Shown here one piece after another: positions 17,631 to 26,140 of a stretch of DNA of 64,000 nucleotides. The stretch is from Arthrobacter sp. SLBN-112 (lineage in GTDB: Bacteria > Actinomycetota > Actinomycetes > Actinomycetales > Micrococcaceae), in NCBI RefSeq assembly GCF_030944625.1, contig NZ_JAUSXY010000001.1, positions 3,100,001-3,164,000 of the forward strand, written 5' to 3'. A program made the translations under genes and the position numbers. The notes under the pieces were generated by a model, which did no database searches, was not told the origin of the DNA, and worked only from the letters and a program-made list of their open reading frames with translations. Within the stretch, counting starts at the first letter, position 1. Every line of letters begins with the position of its first letter.

Positions 17631-17708
17631 CGCATACCGTTGACCCCGCGGCGACCCGTGCGTCAGGGTTGAAACGTTATTAGTGCCCGCGACCAGCCAG
17701 GAAGACAA

Positions 17709-18635
17709 ATGCACCGCCCGGAGGAGATCCAACCCATACTGACGGTGTCAACGCTTGGGGCACCCGGCGAAAGCCTGGAAACGGTCCTGTCCTGGCTGGC
17801 CGGGCAGGCTGCACGGGGCGTGGAGCTGCGGCTGGGCAGCGGCGAGATCGCCGGCCCGGCCATGACCCGGCGCGAACGTTCGGAACTCCGGTCCAGGATC
17901 GAGGGTGCCGGCCTGGCCGTAACCGGAGTGGCCAGCTACATCAGGGTCGCGGAACCGGCTGCCGATGACCTGGTGGTGGGAGCGCTGGAAGCGGCATTGA
18001 TCCTCGCCCATGATCTCGGCGCGCCGGCCGTCAGGGTGTTCCCCGGCGCCCCTGCACACCCTTGCGGGTACCACCGGGTTCCCGAAACCGTCCAACCCAG
18101 ACAGGAAAGCAACGCCTTGGCAGCCGGGCGGCTCAACGCCGTCGTCCGCCTGGCCCGGGACCTGGGAACGTACCCGGCGCTTGAAACGCATGATTCCCAC
18201 CCCCGCGGCAGCGACATCGCCGCCATCCTGGATATGGTCGACGGGCCGGTGGGCGCAGTATGGGACCTCATGCACCCGTGGCGGGTCGGTGAAACCCTCG
18301 ACGAAACGTGGCGGGCCCTGCACCCCTGGCTCAGCCAAGGACCGGGCAGCGTCCAGGTCAAGGACGCCCGGCTGCCCGCCAGCCGGACCCCGGCGCTCAT
18401 CGGCACCGGTACCCTCCCCGTCGACGCCTTTGCGGGACTGCTCCGGGACGCCGGCTACGCCGGCCCCGTCTGCCTGGAGTGGGAGAAAGCGTGGCACCCC
18501 GACGCACCCCGCCTGGACGAAGCGCTCGGATCCGCGGCGCGGTGGTTCCGGCGCCACTGGCCCGGCCCGTCCGGAGCCAACGACGCCGACCCGCCGTACC
18601 TTCCCGGCCCCAGGCCTTCCGTGGAGACATCATGA
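17709..18635 (+). CDS. Sugar phosphate isomerase/epimerase-like TIM barrel
   Basis: A 308-residue xylose-isomerase-like TIM barrel. Metal-site motifs of the family are visible: GVELRLGSGE early, LETHDSHPRGSDIAAIL near residues 158-174, WDLMHPWRVGET near 187-198, VQVKDAR near 217-223 and CLEWEKAW near 256-263. Enzymes of this fold isomerise or epimerise sugars, sugar acids or inositols. The gene follows a BNR_4 gene and its stop overlaps the next start codon (ATGA), so it sits in an operon. The substrate is unknown. Confidence 0.85.
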   Translation: MHRPEEIQPILTVSTLGAPGESLETVLSWLAGQAARGVELRLGSGEIAGPAMTRRERSELRSRIEGAGLAVTGVASYIRVAEPAADDLVVGALEAALILAHDLGAPAVRVFPGAPAHPCGYHRVPETVQPRQESNALAAGRLNAVVRLARDLGTYPALETHDSHPRGSDIAAILDMVDGPVGAVWDLMHPWRVGETLDETWRALHPWLSQGPGSVQVKDARLPASRTPALIGTGTLPVDAFAGLLRDAGYAGPVCLEWEKAWHPDAPRLDEALGSAARWFRRHWPGPSGANDADPPYLPGPRPSVETS

Positions 18636-18775
18636 ACGCCGACCCTGACCTGAACTTCGACTACTCCCCCTGGACCTTCCAAGGAGCAGCGTCAGCCGAC
18701 GGGGGGCTCCTCGCCGTTGGCGACAGCCTCGATCCAATCCACGGCCCCGTCGGTAAGCCGGGGACGGTCAGCTGA
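18632..18775 (+). CDS. Truncated 47-residue frame after the sugar isomerase-like gene
   Basis: The ATG overlaps the preceding stop (ATGA), the usual sign of translational coupling. The first 20 residues (MNADPDLNFDYSPWTFQGAA) look like a real N-terminus. From about 18690 the frame runs antisense through the end of the convergent small gene. I read it as the start of a third operon gene whose remainder was lost by deletion, leaving a chimeric end. No family is recognised. Confidence 0.4.
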   Translation: MNADPDLNFDYSPWTFQGAASADGGLLAVGDSLDPIHGPVGKPGTVS

Positions 18776-18925
18776 TTCTCCCGCCCACCATTCAGGATCG
18801 GTCGAGCCACCGGTGACGGCCATGATCTCCGTGACAACAGGGGGCGGCAAGGTCTCACCGTTGTGTTCAATGAGCCAGGCGCGCGTTTCCGCACCGACCA
18901 GCGGCCACCAGGTGGTCATCTTCAT
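18692..18925 (-). CDS. Small hypothetical protein, 77 residues
   Basis: Starts at an ATG (18925), with a second ATG two codons later. The product is acidic: WWPLVGAETRAWLIEHNGE, then EWWAGESADRPRLTDGAVDW and a Glu-rich end. It has no membrane segment. Residue content suggests a real small cytosolic protein, but I know no family. The last codons overlap the truncated frame on the other strand. Confidence 0.6.
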   Translation of the reverse strand: MKMTTWWPLVGAETRAWLIEHNGETLPPPVVTEIMAVTGGSTDPEWWAGESADRPRLTDGAVDWIEAVANGEEPPVG

Positions 18926-19119
18926 CACCGCAGTATGGCATTGACTATGCCGCGCGTATACACGGCGTCCGCGGGAACGAACGACGCCGGAAGCGCGCCG
19001 GGGCTGACAAGGGCCCCGCCCGGGCGGGACATCGCAGATGCAGGGACGAATGACTCTAGCGATGGACATTTGGCCGTGGTGGACTCCACCCCGGGGACCT
19101 ATACAGAATCGAGGATTCC

Positions 19120-19287
19120 ATGGCCAGGTGGCTAGTCAAGGGCGCGGCGACGGTGGGTGCCGGAACCTATTTTGGCTGGGACGGCTTCACCATCCAGTCG
19201 GGAAACCTCGTGGTGATCGCAGTGATGGTCATTCTGTTCGTCCTGGCCCTCGTCCTGCCGTTTCCCGGTGGGAGGGGGCGGAAGTGA
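19120..19287 (+). CDS. Small membrane peptide at the head of the respiratory operon
   Basis: A 55-residue peptide starting MARWLVKGAATVGAGTYF with one clear membrane helix (LVVIAVMVILFVLALVLPF) and a basic tail (GGRGRK). Its stop overlaps the GTG start of the cytochrome b gene (GTGA), so translation is coupled. The position suggests a small subunit of the cytochrome b module, similar in layout to the short single-helix subunits of b6f/bc complexes. That is inference. Confidence 0.65.
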   Translation: MARWLVKGAATVGAGTYFGWDGFTIQSGNLVVIAVMVILFVLALVLPFPGGRGRK

Positions 19288-20045
19288 GCACCCGGGCCAA
19301 GCCGGCGCCCGGCATGCCGGGGCAGGACGCCGACGCTCATACGTGGACGGGAAAGGCCCGCAGATGGTTGTTGGGGAAGCTTCCCCCGGACAAGCTCCTG
19401 CCCGAGGACCAGCCAAGCTATGTGATGTCGTGGGCCTATGTCTTCGGGATGGGGGCTGTCGCTTCGCTGGTGTGGATCATCGTTTCGGGGGTGGTGCTGG
19501 GACTGAACGGGCCCCAGTGGTATCACGTTTCCTCACTCGGCGGCTTCGTCAACAGCAGCCACTTGTGGAGCGTGGAACTGTTCTTCATCTTCATGGTGGT
19601 GCACCTCTGGCTGAAGTTCTGGATGGCGGCCTGGCGTGGTGGCCGGGTCCTGACCTGGATCACGGGCATGCTCTCGTTCGTTGTTTCCATCGTGGCGGCC
19701 TTCACCGGCTATCTCCTCCAAACGAACTTCGATTCGCAGTGGATTGCCTTCGAAGCCAAGGACGCGCTGAACTCCGTGGGGGTCGGCGCCTGGTTCAACG
19801 TGACCGACCTCGGACAGATCTTCGTGTGGCACATCACCTTGCTGCCCTTGGCGGTGGGGGCCGTGGTGGTCCTCCACGTCCTGCTGGTCCGGGTCCACGG
19901 CGTCGTGCCCCCGCTTGAAGCCACCGAGGACGACGCCCAGTTGCGCGACAGCAGCCCGGAGTCCGGTCATCCTGCCGAGCCCGGCCGGCCGGTGGGATCC
20001 GCCGCCCCTCGGAAATCAGCCGAACCCAAGGACGCAGCGCTGTGA
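19284..20045 (+). CDS. Cytochrome b N-terminal-domain protein (b6-like)
   Basis: A 253-residue protein with four predicted membrane helices and the N-terminal cytochrome b domain, the heme-bearing half of bc1/b6f cytochrome b. Candidate heme-ligand histidines are SHLWS and VVHLW in one helix region and WHITLLP and VLHVLLVRVHG in another. The tail is polar and Pro/Ser-rich. The C-terminal cytochrome b domain (helices 5-8) is absent, as in b6-type proteins. The GTG start overlaps the stop of the small peptide. It should pass electrons between quinones and the operon's redox subunits. Confidence 0.88.
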   Translation: MSTRAKPAPGMPGQDADAHTWTGKARRWLLGKLPPDKLLPEDQPSYVMSWAYVFGMGAVASLVWIIVSGVVLGLNGPQWYHVSSLGGFVNSSHLWSVELFFIFMVVHLWLKFWMAAWRGGRVLTWITGMLSFVVSIVAAFTGYLLQTNFDSQWIAFEAKDALNSVGVGAWFNVTDLGQIFVWHITLLPLAVGAVVVLHVLLVRVHGVVPPLEATEDDAQLRDSSPESGHPAEPGRPVGSAAPRKSAEPKDAAL

Positions 20046-20996
20046 TCGGCAAGGGGCGCCGCCACCTCATGGCAGAAGAGGGACGACGTTGCCGGCAGGC
20101 CGTGGACAGGCCGTGTCCGCGAATATGACCTCCTCAAGGAAGTCACCATCGGTGTCGTGGTGGTTGGACTCCTGGTACTCGGCGTCTCGGCACTCTTCGG
20201 TGCACCTGATGAGCCCAGCGTCAGCCTCAAATCCTGGGCCGCCTCCGCCCCGGCGGACTTCGTTGCAACGGCGGCCAAGGAACTGGCCGGAACATCCGCC
20301 TCCGCAGGGTACGGGCCGCCGTACAACTCCGCTCCGGACGCATCGCAGAAGATTGGTCCGGTGGACCTCCAAAGCCTCTCGGGCGTCCGACTTCCAGTCG
20401 ATACCGCCCATGACTTCGTGATTGGCCCGTTGGAGTCGCTCCCATCGCCCCCGGCCGCCCTGGCTGACTGGACAGCCGCCACGGACCAGCAACGCGCCGA
20501 CTGGGCATCCGCCTATTCCGATGCCCTCGCCGCGGCCCCCGATAACGACCCCGCCAAGGTAGAGGACGGCTCCTACGGCCCGGTCCCCGCGCTGACCGGC
20601 GCTTTAGCTGACATGGCGCGGCAAGGAAGCCTGGACGGCGTGCTCCAGGGCGGTGGGACCTTCTACAACATGGACTACACGCGCAGCCTTCTGTTCCTCG
20701 GAGATGGCGGCTACTTCCCGGATCTTGCTGCAAGCCAGCACCTGTCCGGGGACCAGTGGGGCGTCATGAACGAGACCGGCGATACCCCGGGTCAGTCCTG
20801 GCTGTGGCTCTTCTCGCTCCTCTACCAGGTGGAACCGTTCAAGTCCTCCCCCAGCGTCGACGCACTGGCTGTGACCACGATGTTCGTGCTGACCGCGCTG
20901 CTGACGCTGCTGCCGTTCATCCCCGGCCTGAGGTCGATACCGCGGAAGCTGCCGGTCCATCGCCTGATCTGGAAGGACTACTACCGGAACCGCTGA
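20042..20996 (+). CDS. Membrane-anchored partner of the cytochrome b (apparent +1 frameshift near the start)
   Basis: Starting at the GTG (20042) that overlaps the cytochrome b stop, the frame closes after 28 codons. Removing one G from GGGG (20053-20056) yields a continuous 317-residue protein starting MIGKGAATSWQKRDDVAGR. It has RVREYDLLKEVTIGVVVVGLLVLGVSALFG as membrane anchor 1 (residues about 33-62), a large exported domain and a C-terminal helix (VTTMFVLTALLTLLPFIPGL). Without the correction only a GTG at 20157 could serve, cutting into the first helix. There is no heme-c CxxCH motif. The family is not recognised; the coupling suggests a subunit of the same complex. Confidence 0.7.
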
Positions 20997-21041
20997 GCGT
21001 GGCGATACCCAATCGGTTGACCCGTCCTTCGACCCGTGCGG

Positions 21042-21066
21042 AAATGCTAAGCCCCTGTTAGCATTT
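21042..21066 (+). terminator. AT-rich hairpin between cytochrome b module and dehydrogenase
   Basis: AAATGCTAA (21042-21050) and TTAGCATTT (21058-21066) form a perfect nine-pair stem with a seven-base loop, followed by TCCT. It lies 63 bases before the dehydrogenase start. It could be an attenuator that sets the ratio of the two halves of the operon, or an operator. An AT stem is unusual here. Confidence 0.45.
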
Positions 21067-21128
21067 TCCTCACGTGCATGTGACCCGTGCCACAGGCATG
21101 TCGATTCGACGACCACAAGGGGTGCCCC

Positions 21129-24100
21129 ATGGTGAATCCGCTGCAATGGCCCGTGTTGCGCCAGCTGCTCGAGAACGATCCCACGGGCAGACATCATGCC
21201 GTGAAGTCGGCCGCCACCGAAAACCTCACGCCCCGCATCACCGCCGCGGACCACGTGGTCCCCTCAGTCTGCCCCTACTGCGCCGTGGGGTGCGCCCAGC
21301 GGGTCTACGTCAAAGACGAAAAAGTCATCCAGATCGAGGGCAACCCGGACTCCCCCATCAGCCGGGGCCGGTTGTGCCCCAAGGGCTCGGCCTCGCTGCA
21401 GCTGACCACCGGGGACTCCCGCGAAAAGTACGTCCTGTACCGCCGCCCGCACGGGACTGATTGGGAACGGCTCGACCTCGAAACAGCGATGGACATGGTG
21501 GCCCAACGCGTGGTGGACACCCGCCGGAAGACCTGGGAATGGGAATCCGATGGCCTCCGCACCCGCCGCAGCATGGGCATCGCAAGCCTTGGCGGCGCCA
21601 CCTTGGACAATGAAGAAAACTACCTGATCAAGAAGCTGTTCACTTCCCTGGGCATCGTCCAGGTGGAGAACCAGGCCCGGGTATGCCACAGCTCGACGGT
21701 GGCGGGCCTTGGCACGAGCTTCGGCCGGGGCGGCTCCACCACCTACCTCCAGGACCTGCAACGCGCCGACTGCATCCTCATCCAGGGATCCAACTTCGCC
21801 GAAGCACACCCCGTCGGATTCCAGTGGGTCATGGAAGCCAAGGAACGCGGGGCAAAAATCATCCACGTGGATCCACGCTTCTCGCGCACCAGCGCCATGG
21901 CCGATACGTTCGTTCCGATCCGCGCCGGTACGGACATCGCCTTCCTGGGCGGCCTGATCAACTGGGTCATTGGCCACGACGCCTACTTCCACGAGTACGT
22001 CGTCAACTACACCAACGCCGCCACCATCCTCAGCAAGGACTTCCGCGACACCGAAGACCTCGACGGCCTCTTCTCCGGATTCAACCCGGACGATTCCTCC
22101 TATGAAACCGAAACCTGGCAGTACGAGGGCGGCTACGCCGCTGCATCCTCCGGTGAACGGGACGCCGACGAGCAGGAAGGGAGCAGGCTTGGCGAATCCT
22201 CCCACGCCCAGTCCCACGGTTCCGGCGGCCCCGGCGTGGCCGGAAAATGGCACCGGGACGAGACACTGCAGGACCCGCGCTGCGTGTTCCAGGTCCTGCG
22301 CCGGCATTACTCGCGGTACACCCCTGAGATGGTGGAACAGGTGTGCGGGGTACCGCGGGCCTTGTTCGAGGAGGTGGCAGAGGCCATCACCAGCAACTCA
22401 GGCCGGGACCGGACCACGGCCTTCGCCTACGCCGTGGGCTGGACGCAGCACACCACCGGCACGCAGTACATCCGGGCCGCGTCGGTCCTGCAACTGCTGC
22501 TGGGCAACATCGGCCGCCCCGGTGGCGGGATCATGGCCCTCCGCGGGCACGCCAGCATCCAGGGCTCCAGCGACATCCCCACCCTCTTCGACCTGCTGCC
22601 CGGCTATCTGCCCATGCCGCACGCCAAGCAGCACCTGGACCTGGCCGGGTACGTGGAGGCGGACTCCGCCAAGCAGGGCTTCTGGGCCAACATGTCCGCC
22701 TACACCGTGAGCCTGCTCAAAGCCTGGTGGGGGGACGCTGCCACCGCGGGCAACGACTACTGCTTCGACTACCTTCCCCGGATCACCGGCAGCCACAGCA
22801 CCTACGACACCGTCATGGCGCAACTGGAAGGAATCTGCAAGGGATATTTCCTCATGGGTGAGAACCCCGCCGTCGGCTCCGCCAACACCCACCTGCAGCG
22901 CGCCGGGATGGCCAACCTCGACTGGCTCGTGGTCCGCGACTTCTCGCTGATTGAAAGCGCCACGTGGTGGAAGGACGGCCCGGAAATTGCTACCGGCCAG
23001 ATGCGCACGGAGGACATCGGCACGGAAGTCTTTTTCTTCCCCGCTGCAGCCCACACGGAAAAGGCCGGCAGCTTCACCAACACCAACCGCCTGGTCCAAT
23101 GGCGCGAGCAGGCCGTGGAGCCGGAAGCCGACCGCCGCAGCGACCTCTGGTTCATCTGGCACCTTGGCAACCGCATCCGGAAGCTGCTGGCGGACTCGCG
23201 CGACGACGTCGACCGCCCCATCCTGGACCTGACGTGGGACTACCCCACCGTCGGCACCCAGGACGAGCCGGACGCAGACGCGGTTTTCGCCGAGATCAAC
23301 GGCCGTGGTGCGGACGGCAGCCCGCTCTCGGCCTACACCGAACTCAAGGACGACGGCTCCACATCCTGCGGCTGCTGGATCTACTGCGGCTGCCGCGCCG
23401 ACGGCGTCAACCAGGCAGCGCGGCGCAAACCCCACACCGAGCAGAGTATTTCCAGCCGCGAGTGGGGCTGGGCATGGCCGGCCAACCGCCGGGAACTGTA
23501 CAACCGGGCCTCCGCCGATCCGGAGGGACGGCCATGGAGCGAGCGGAAGAAGCTCATCTGGTGGGACGGGGACGCCGGGAAATGGACCGGCGACGACGTC
23601 CCCGACTGCGAGCCGACCAAACCACCGTCCTACCGCCCCGACGAGGACGCCAAAGGCCCCGATGCCCTCTCCGGCGTGGACCCCTTCATCATGCAGTCCG
23701 ACGGCAAGGGCTGGCTCTTCACGCCTGCGGGCCTGACCGACGGGCCGCTCCCCACGCACTATGAACCGCAGGAGTCCCCCTTCGACAATGCCCTCTACGG
23801 CCAAAACCGGAACCCGGTCCGGAAGCTCCTGAAGCATGACGGCAACCGGTACCAACCCAGTGGCCGGGAACCCGGGGCGGAGGTGTACCCGTTCGTGCTG
23901 ACCACCTACCGGCTCACGGAGCACTTTACCGCCGGGGCCATGACCCGCTGGCTGCCCTACCTTGCCGAACTGCAACCGGAGTCGTTCTGCGAAGTGTCAC
24001 CGGAACTGGCGGCCGAGCGGGGACTGACCAACAACGGCTGGGCCACCCTGGTCTCCGCCCGCGGAGCCATCGAGGCGCGGGTCCTGGTGACGGGTCGGAT

Positions 24101-24371
24101 GAAGCCCCTCACCGTACAGGGCCGGACCGTGCACCAGATCGGGATGCCCTACCACTGGGGCCCCAACGGACTCAGCCGCGGCGATGCGATGAATGAACTC
24201 TCCTCCATCGCCATGGACCCGAACGTCCACATCCAGGAGGTCAAGGCATTGACGGTGGACATCCGTCCCGGGCGCCGGCCCCAGGGTCCGGCCTTGCCGT
24301 CTCTGGTGGCGGAATACCGCCAACGGGCAGGAATCGACGAGCACACAGGCCAGGAAGGAATCAAGGCATGA
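21129..24371 (+). CDS. Formate dehydrogenase-N-like molybdopterin catalytic subunit, Cys type
   Basis: A 1080-residue molybdopterin oxidoreductase. Cys48, Cys51, Cys55 and Cys83 (CPYCAVGC...LCPKG) bind the N-terminal 4Fe-4S cluster. Cys186 in ARVCHSSTVAGLGTSFGRG sits where E. coli FdnG/FdoG has selenocysteine, followed by the typical AEAHPVGFQW. An insert with CGCWIYCGC (about residue 755) is Cys-rich and may hold an extra metal site. The start has no obvious Tat signal. The ATG at 21129 has AAGGGG upstream; an in-frame start 14 codons earlier is less likely. It should oxidise formate to CO2, though a related substrate is possible. Confidence 0.9.
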   Translation: MVNPLQWPVLRQLLENDPTGRHHAVKSAATENLTPRITAADHVVPSVCPYCAVGCAQRVYVKDEKVIQIEGNPDSPISRGRLCPKGSASLQLTTGDSREKYVLYRRPHGTDWERLDLETAMDMVAQRVVDTRRKTWEWESDGLRTRRSMGIASLGGATLDNEENYLIKKLFTSLGIVQVENQARVCHSSTVAGLGTSFGRGGSTTYLQDLQRADCILIQGSNFAEAHPVGFQWVMEAKERGAKIIHVDPRFSRTSAMADTFVPIRAGTDIAFLGGLINWVIGHDAYFHEYVVNYTNAATILSKDFRDTEDLDGLFSGFNPDDSSYETETWQYEGGYAAASSGERDADEQEGSRLGESSHAQSHGSGGPGVAGKWHRDETLQDPRCVFQVLRRHYSRYTPEMVEQVCGVPRALFEEVAEAITSNSGRDRTTAFAYAVGWTQHTTGTQYIRAASVLQLLLGNIGRPGGGIMALRGHASIQGSSDIPTLFDLLPGYLPMPHAKQHLDLAGYVEADSAKQGFWANMSAYTVSLLKAWWGDAATAGNDYCFDYLPRITGSHSTYDTVMAQLEGICKGYFLMGENPAVGSANTHLQRAGMANLDWLVVRDFSLIESATWWKDGPEIATGQMRTEDIGTEVFFFPAAAHTEKAGSFTNTNRLVQWREQAVEPEADRRSDLWFIWHLGNRIRKLLADSRDDVDRPILDLTWDYPTVGTQDEPDADAVFAEINGRGADGSPLSAYTELKDDGSTSCGCWIYCGCRADGVNQAARRKPHTEQSISSREWGWAWPANRRELYNRASADPEGRPWSERKKLIWWDGDAGKWTGDDVPDCEPTKPPSYRPDEDAKGPDALSGVDPFIMQSDGKGWLFTPAGLTDGPLPTHYEPQESPFDNALYGQNRNPVRKLLKHDGNRYQPSGREPGAEVYPFVLTTYRLTEHFTAGAMTRWLPYLAELQPESFCEVSPELAAERGLTNNGWATLVSARGAIEARVLVTGRMKPLTVQGRTVHQIGMPYHWGPNGLSRGDAMNELSSIAMDPNVHIQEVKALTVDIRPGRRPQGPALPSLVAEYRQRAGIDEHTGQEGIKA

Positions 24372-25195
24372 GCGTCACCCAGTTGGGAATGCCCGCCATC
24401 GGAGCACCCGGTGAAGCGCGCAAGGGCTTCTTCACCGACACCAGCCTGTGCATCGGCTGCAAGGCCTGCGAGGTGGCCTGCAAGGAGTGGAACTCGCTGC
24501 CGGCGGACAGGCCGCTGGAACTCACCGGCGAGTCCTTCGACAACACCTCCAGGCTCAGCGCGGACACGTGGCGGCACGTCGCCTTCATAGAGAAGAAGAT
24601 TCCGGCTCCGGCGGCGGGCGGAACCGAGGGCATCAAGTGGCTCATGTCCTCGGACGTCTGCAAGCACTGCACCAACGCCGCCTGCCTGGATGTGTGCCCA
24701 ACCGGTGCGCTGTTCCGCACCGAGCACGGCACGGTGGTGGTCCAGCAGGACATCTGCAACGGCTGCGGGTACTGCGTTTCAGCCTGCCCCTACGGCGTGA
24801 TTGACCAGCGGCCCGACGACGGCCGGGCCTTCAAATGCACCATGTGCTACGACCGGCTGGGCGTCGGCGAAGAGCCTGCCTGCGCGAAGGCGTGCCCCAC
24901 CCAGTCCATCCAGTACGGCGAGCTCGATGAGCTCCGGGAACGGGCCGACGCCCGCGTCGCGGAGCTCCATGAGCGGGGTGTGGAGGAGGCCCGGCTCTAC
25001 GGCAGGGATCCCGACGGCGGTGTGGGCGGCGACGGCGCCTTCTTCCTGCTGCTCGATGAACCCGAAACGTACGGGCTGCCGCCGGACCCGGTGGTAACCA
25101 CCCGGGACCTGCCTGCCATGTGGCGGCGGGCCGCCGGTGCTGCCGCCGGGCTCCTCGCGGGTGCCGCCGTCGTCTTCTGGGGAGCGAGGAAATGA
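24368..25195 (+). CDS. 4Fe-4S dicluster electron-transfer subunit (FdnH-like)
   Basis: A 275-residue ferredoxin-like subunit that carries electrons from the molybdopterin subunit to the membrane. Four Cys clusters are visible: CIGCKACEVACKEW (residues 28-41), CKHCTNAACLDVCP, CNGCGYCVSACPYG, and CTMCYDRL with CAKACP. The C-terminus has one hydrophobic helix (AAGAAAGLLAGAAVVFWG) as in FdnH, anchoring it to the membrane. The start overlaps the catalytic subunit stop (ATGA) and the end overlaps the next start. Confidence 0.93.
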   Translation: MSVTQLGMPAIGAPGEARKGFFTDTSLCIGCKACEVACKEWNSLPADRPLELTGESFDNTSRLSADTWRHVAFIEKKIPAPAAGGTEGIKWLMSSDVCKHCTNAACLDVCPTGALFRTEHGTVVVQQDICNGCGYCVSACPYGVIDQRPDDGRAFKCTMCYDRLGVGEEPACAKACPTQSIQYGELDELRERADARVAELHERGVEEARLYGRDPDGGVGGDGAFFLLLDEPETYGLPPDPVVTTRDLPAMWRRAAGAAAGLLAGAAVVFWGARK

Positions 25196-26136
25196 GCCGG
25201 CGCCGGGAACGTGAGGAATTCACCTCCTACTATGGCCGCCCCATCCTCAAGGAACCCACGTGGGAGGCAGCCGACATCGCCGGGTACATCTTTGCCGGCG
25301 GCGTGGCTGCCGCCTCCTCACTGCTCGCCGCAGGCGCCCAATACAGCGGGCGGCCCGCCTTGGAGCGCCGGGCCAAATTCACGGCATTGACCGCGATCTC
25401 GGTGTCCGCGGCGGCCCTGGTGCATGACCTGGGCCGGCCGGAACGGTTCCTGAACATGCTGCGCGTGGCCAAGCCCACCTCGCCCATGAGCGTGGGCTCG
25501 TGGATCCTATCCGTTTACGGCCCGCTCGCCGGGGCGAGTGCGGCTTCCAACCTCACCGGACTGTTCCCGGGGGCCGGACGGGCATGTGGCCTGAGCGCGG
25601 CTGTCAGCGGCTCCGCGGTGGCCACGTACACGGCCGTGTTGCTGGCAGACACCGCGGTTCCCACCTGGCATGACGCCCACGAGGTCCTCCCCTTCGTGTT
25701 TGCCAGTTCGGCCGCGGCTGCCGGCGGCGGCATCGCCGCCGCCCTGGCACCCGTGGTGGAGGCCGGTCCTGCACGGCGGATGGCCGTTGCAGGTGCGCTG
25801 CTGGAAACGGTGATGAGCATGCGGATGGAAGGCAGCGGCCACCTGAGCACCGAGACGCTGCGGGAGGGCCGGGGCGGTACGTTGATGCGTCTGTCCAAGG
25901 CTTTCAGCATCGGCGGCGCGGTGGGGCTGGCGCTCGGCGGGCACCGTTCGCGCACCGTCAGCGTCGTGGGCGGCCTCGCCGTGGCTGCGGGTTCAGCCCT
26001 GCTGCGGTTCGGTGTCTTCGAGGCCGGAAAAGCGTCAACGCGCGACCCCAAGTACGTGGTGGTTCCCCAGCGGGAGCGCCTCAACGCAGCCGAAGCCGCC
26101 AGAAGTGAAGCGGCCGGCATCGAAGCGGCCGCCTAA
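25192..26136 (+). CDS. NrfD/PsrC-like membrane subunit
   Basis: A 314-residue polytopic protein of the NrfD family, the heme-free quinone-reactive anchor of many molybdopterin complexes. It has about eight hydrophobic segments. VHDLGRPERFLNMLRVAKPTSPMSVGSW (about residues 77-105) is the best-conserved family segment. The ATG at 25192 overlaps the previous stop. It ends four bases before the convergent VWA gene. With it, the operon has both NrfD-type and cytochrome-b-type membrane partners. Confidence 0.88.
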   Translation: MSRRREREEFTSYYGRPILKEPTWEAADIAGYIFAGGVAAASSLLAAGAQYSGRPALERRAKFTALTAISVSAAALVHDLGRPERFLNMLRVAKPTSPMSVGSWILSVYGPLAGASAASNLTGLFPGAGRACGLSAAVSGSAVATYTAVLLADTAVPTWHDAHEVLPFVFASSAAAAGGGIAAALAPVVEAGPARRMAVAGALLETVMSMRMEGSGHLSTETLREGRGGTLMRLSKAFSIGGAVGLALGGHRSRTVSVVGGLAVAAGSALLRFGVFEAGKASTRDPKYVVVPQRERLNAAEAARSEAAGIEAAA

Positions 26137-26140
26137 GCCA

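Noticed and set aside
16086..17732. A 548-codon minus-strand frame
   Set aside because: Antisense to the BNR_4 gene; no recognisable domain.
18940..18965. TTGACT and TATACA as a promoter for the respiratory operon
   Set aside because: The two boxes are only 10 bases apart, too close for a normal sigma-70-type promoter.
22398..23975. A 525-codon minus-strand frame
   Set aside because: Antisense to the formate dehydrogenase catalytic subunit.
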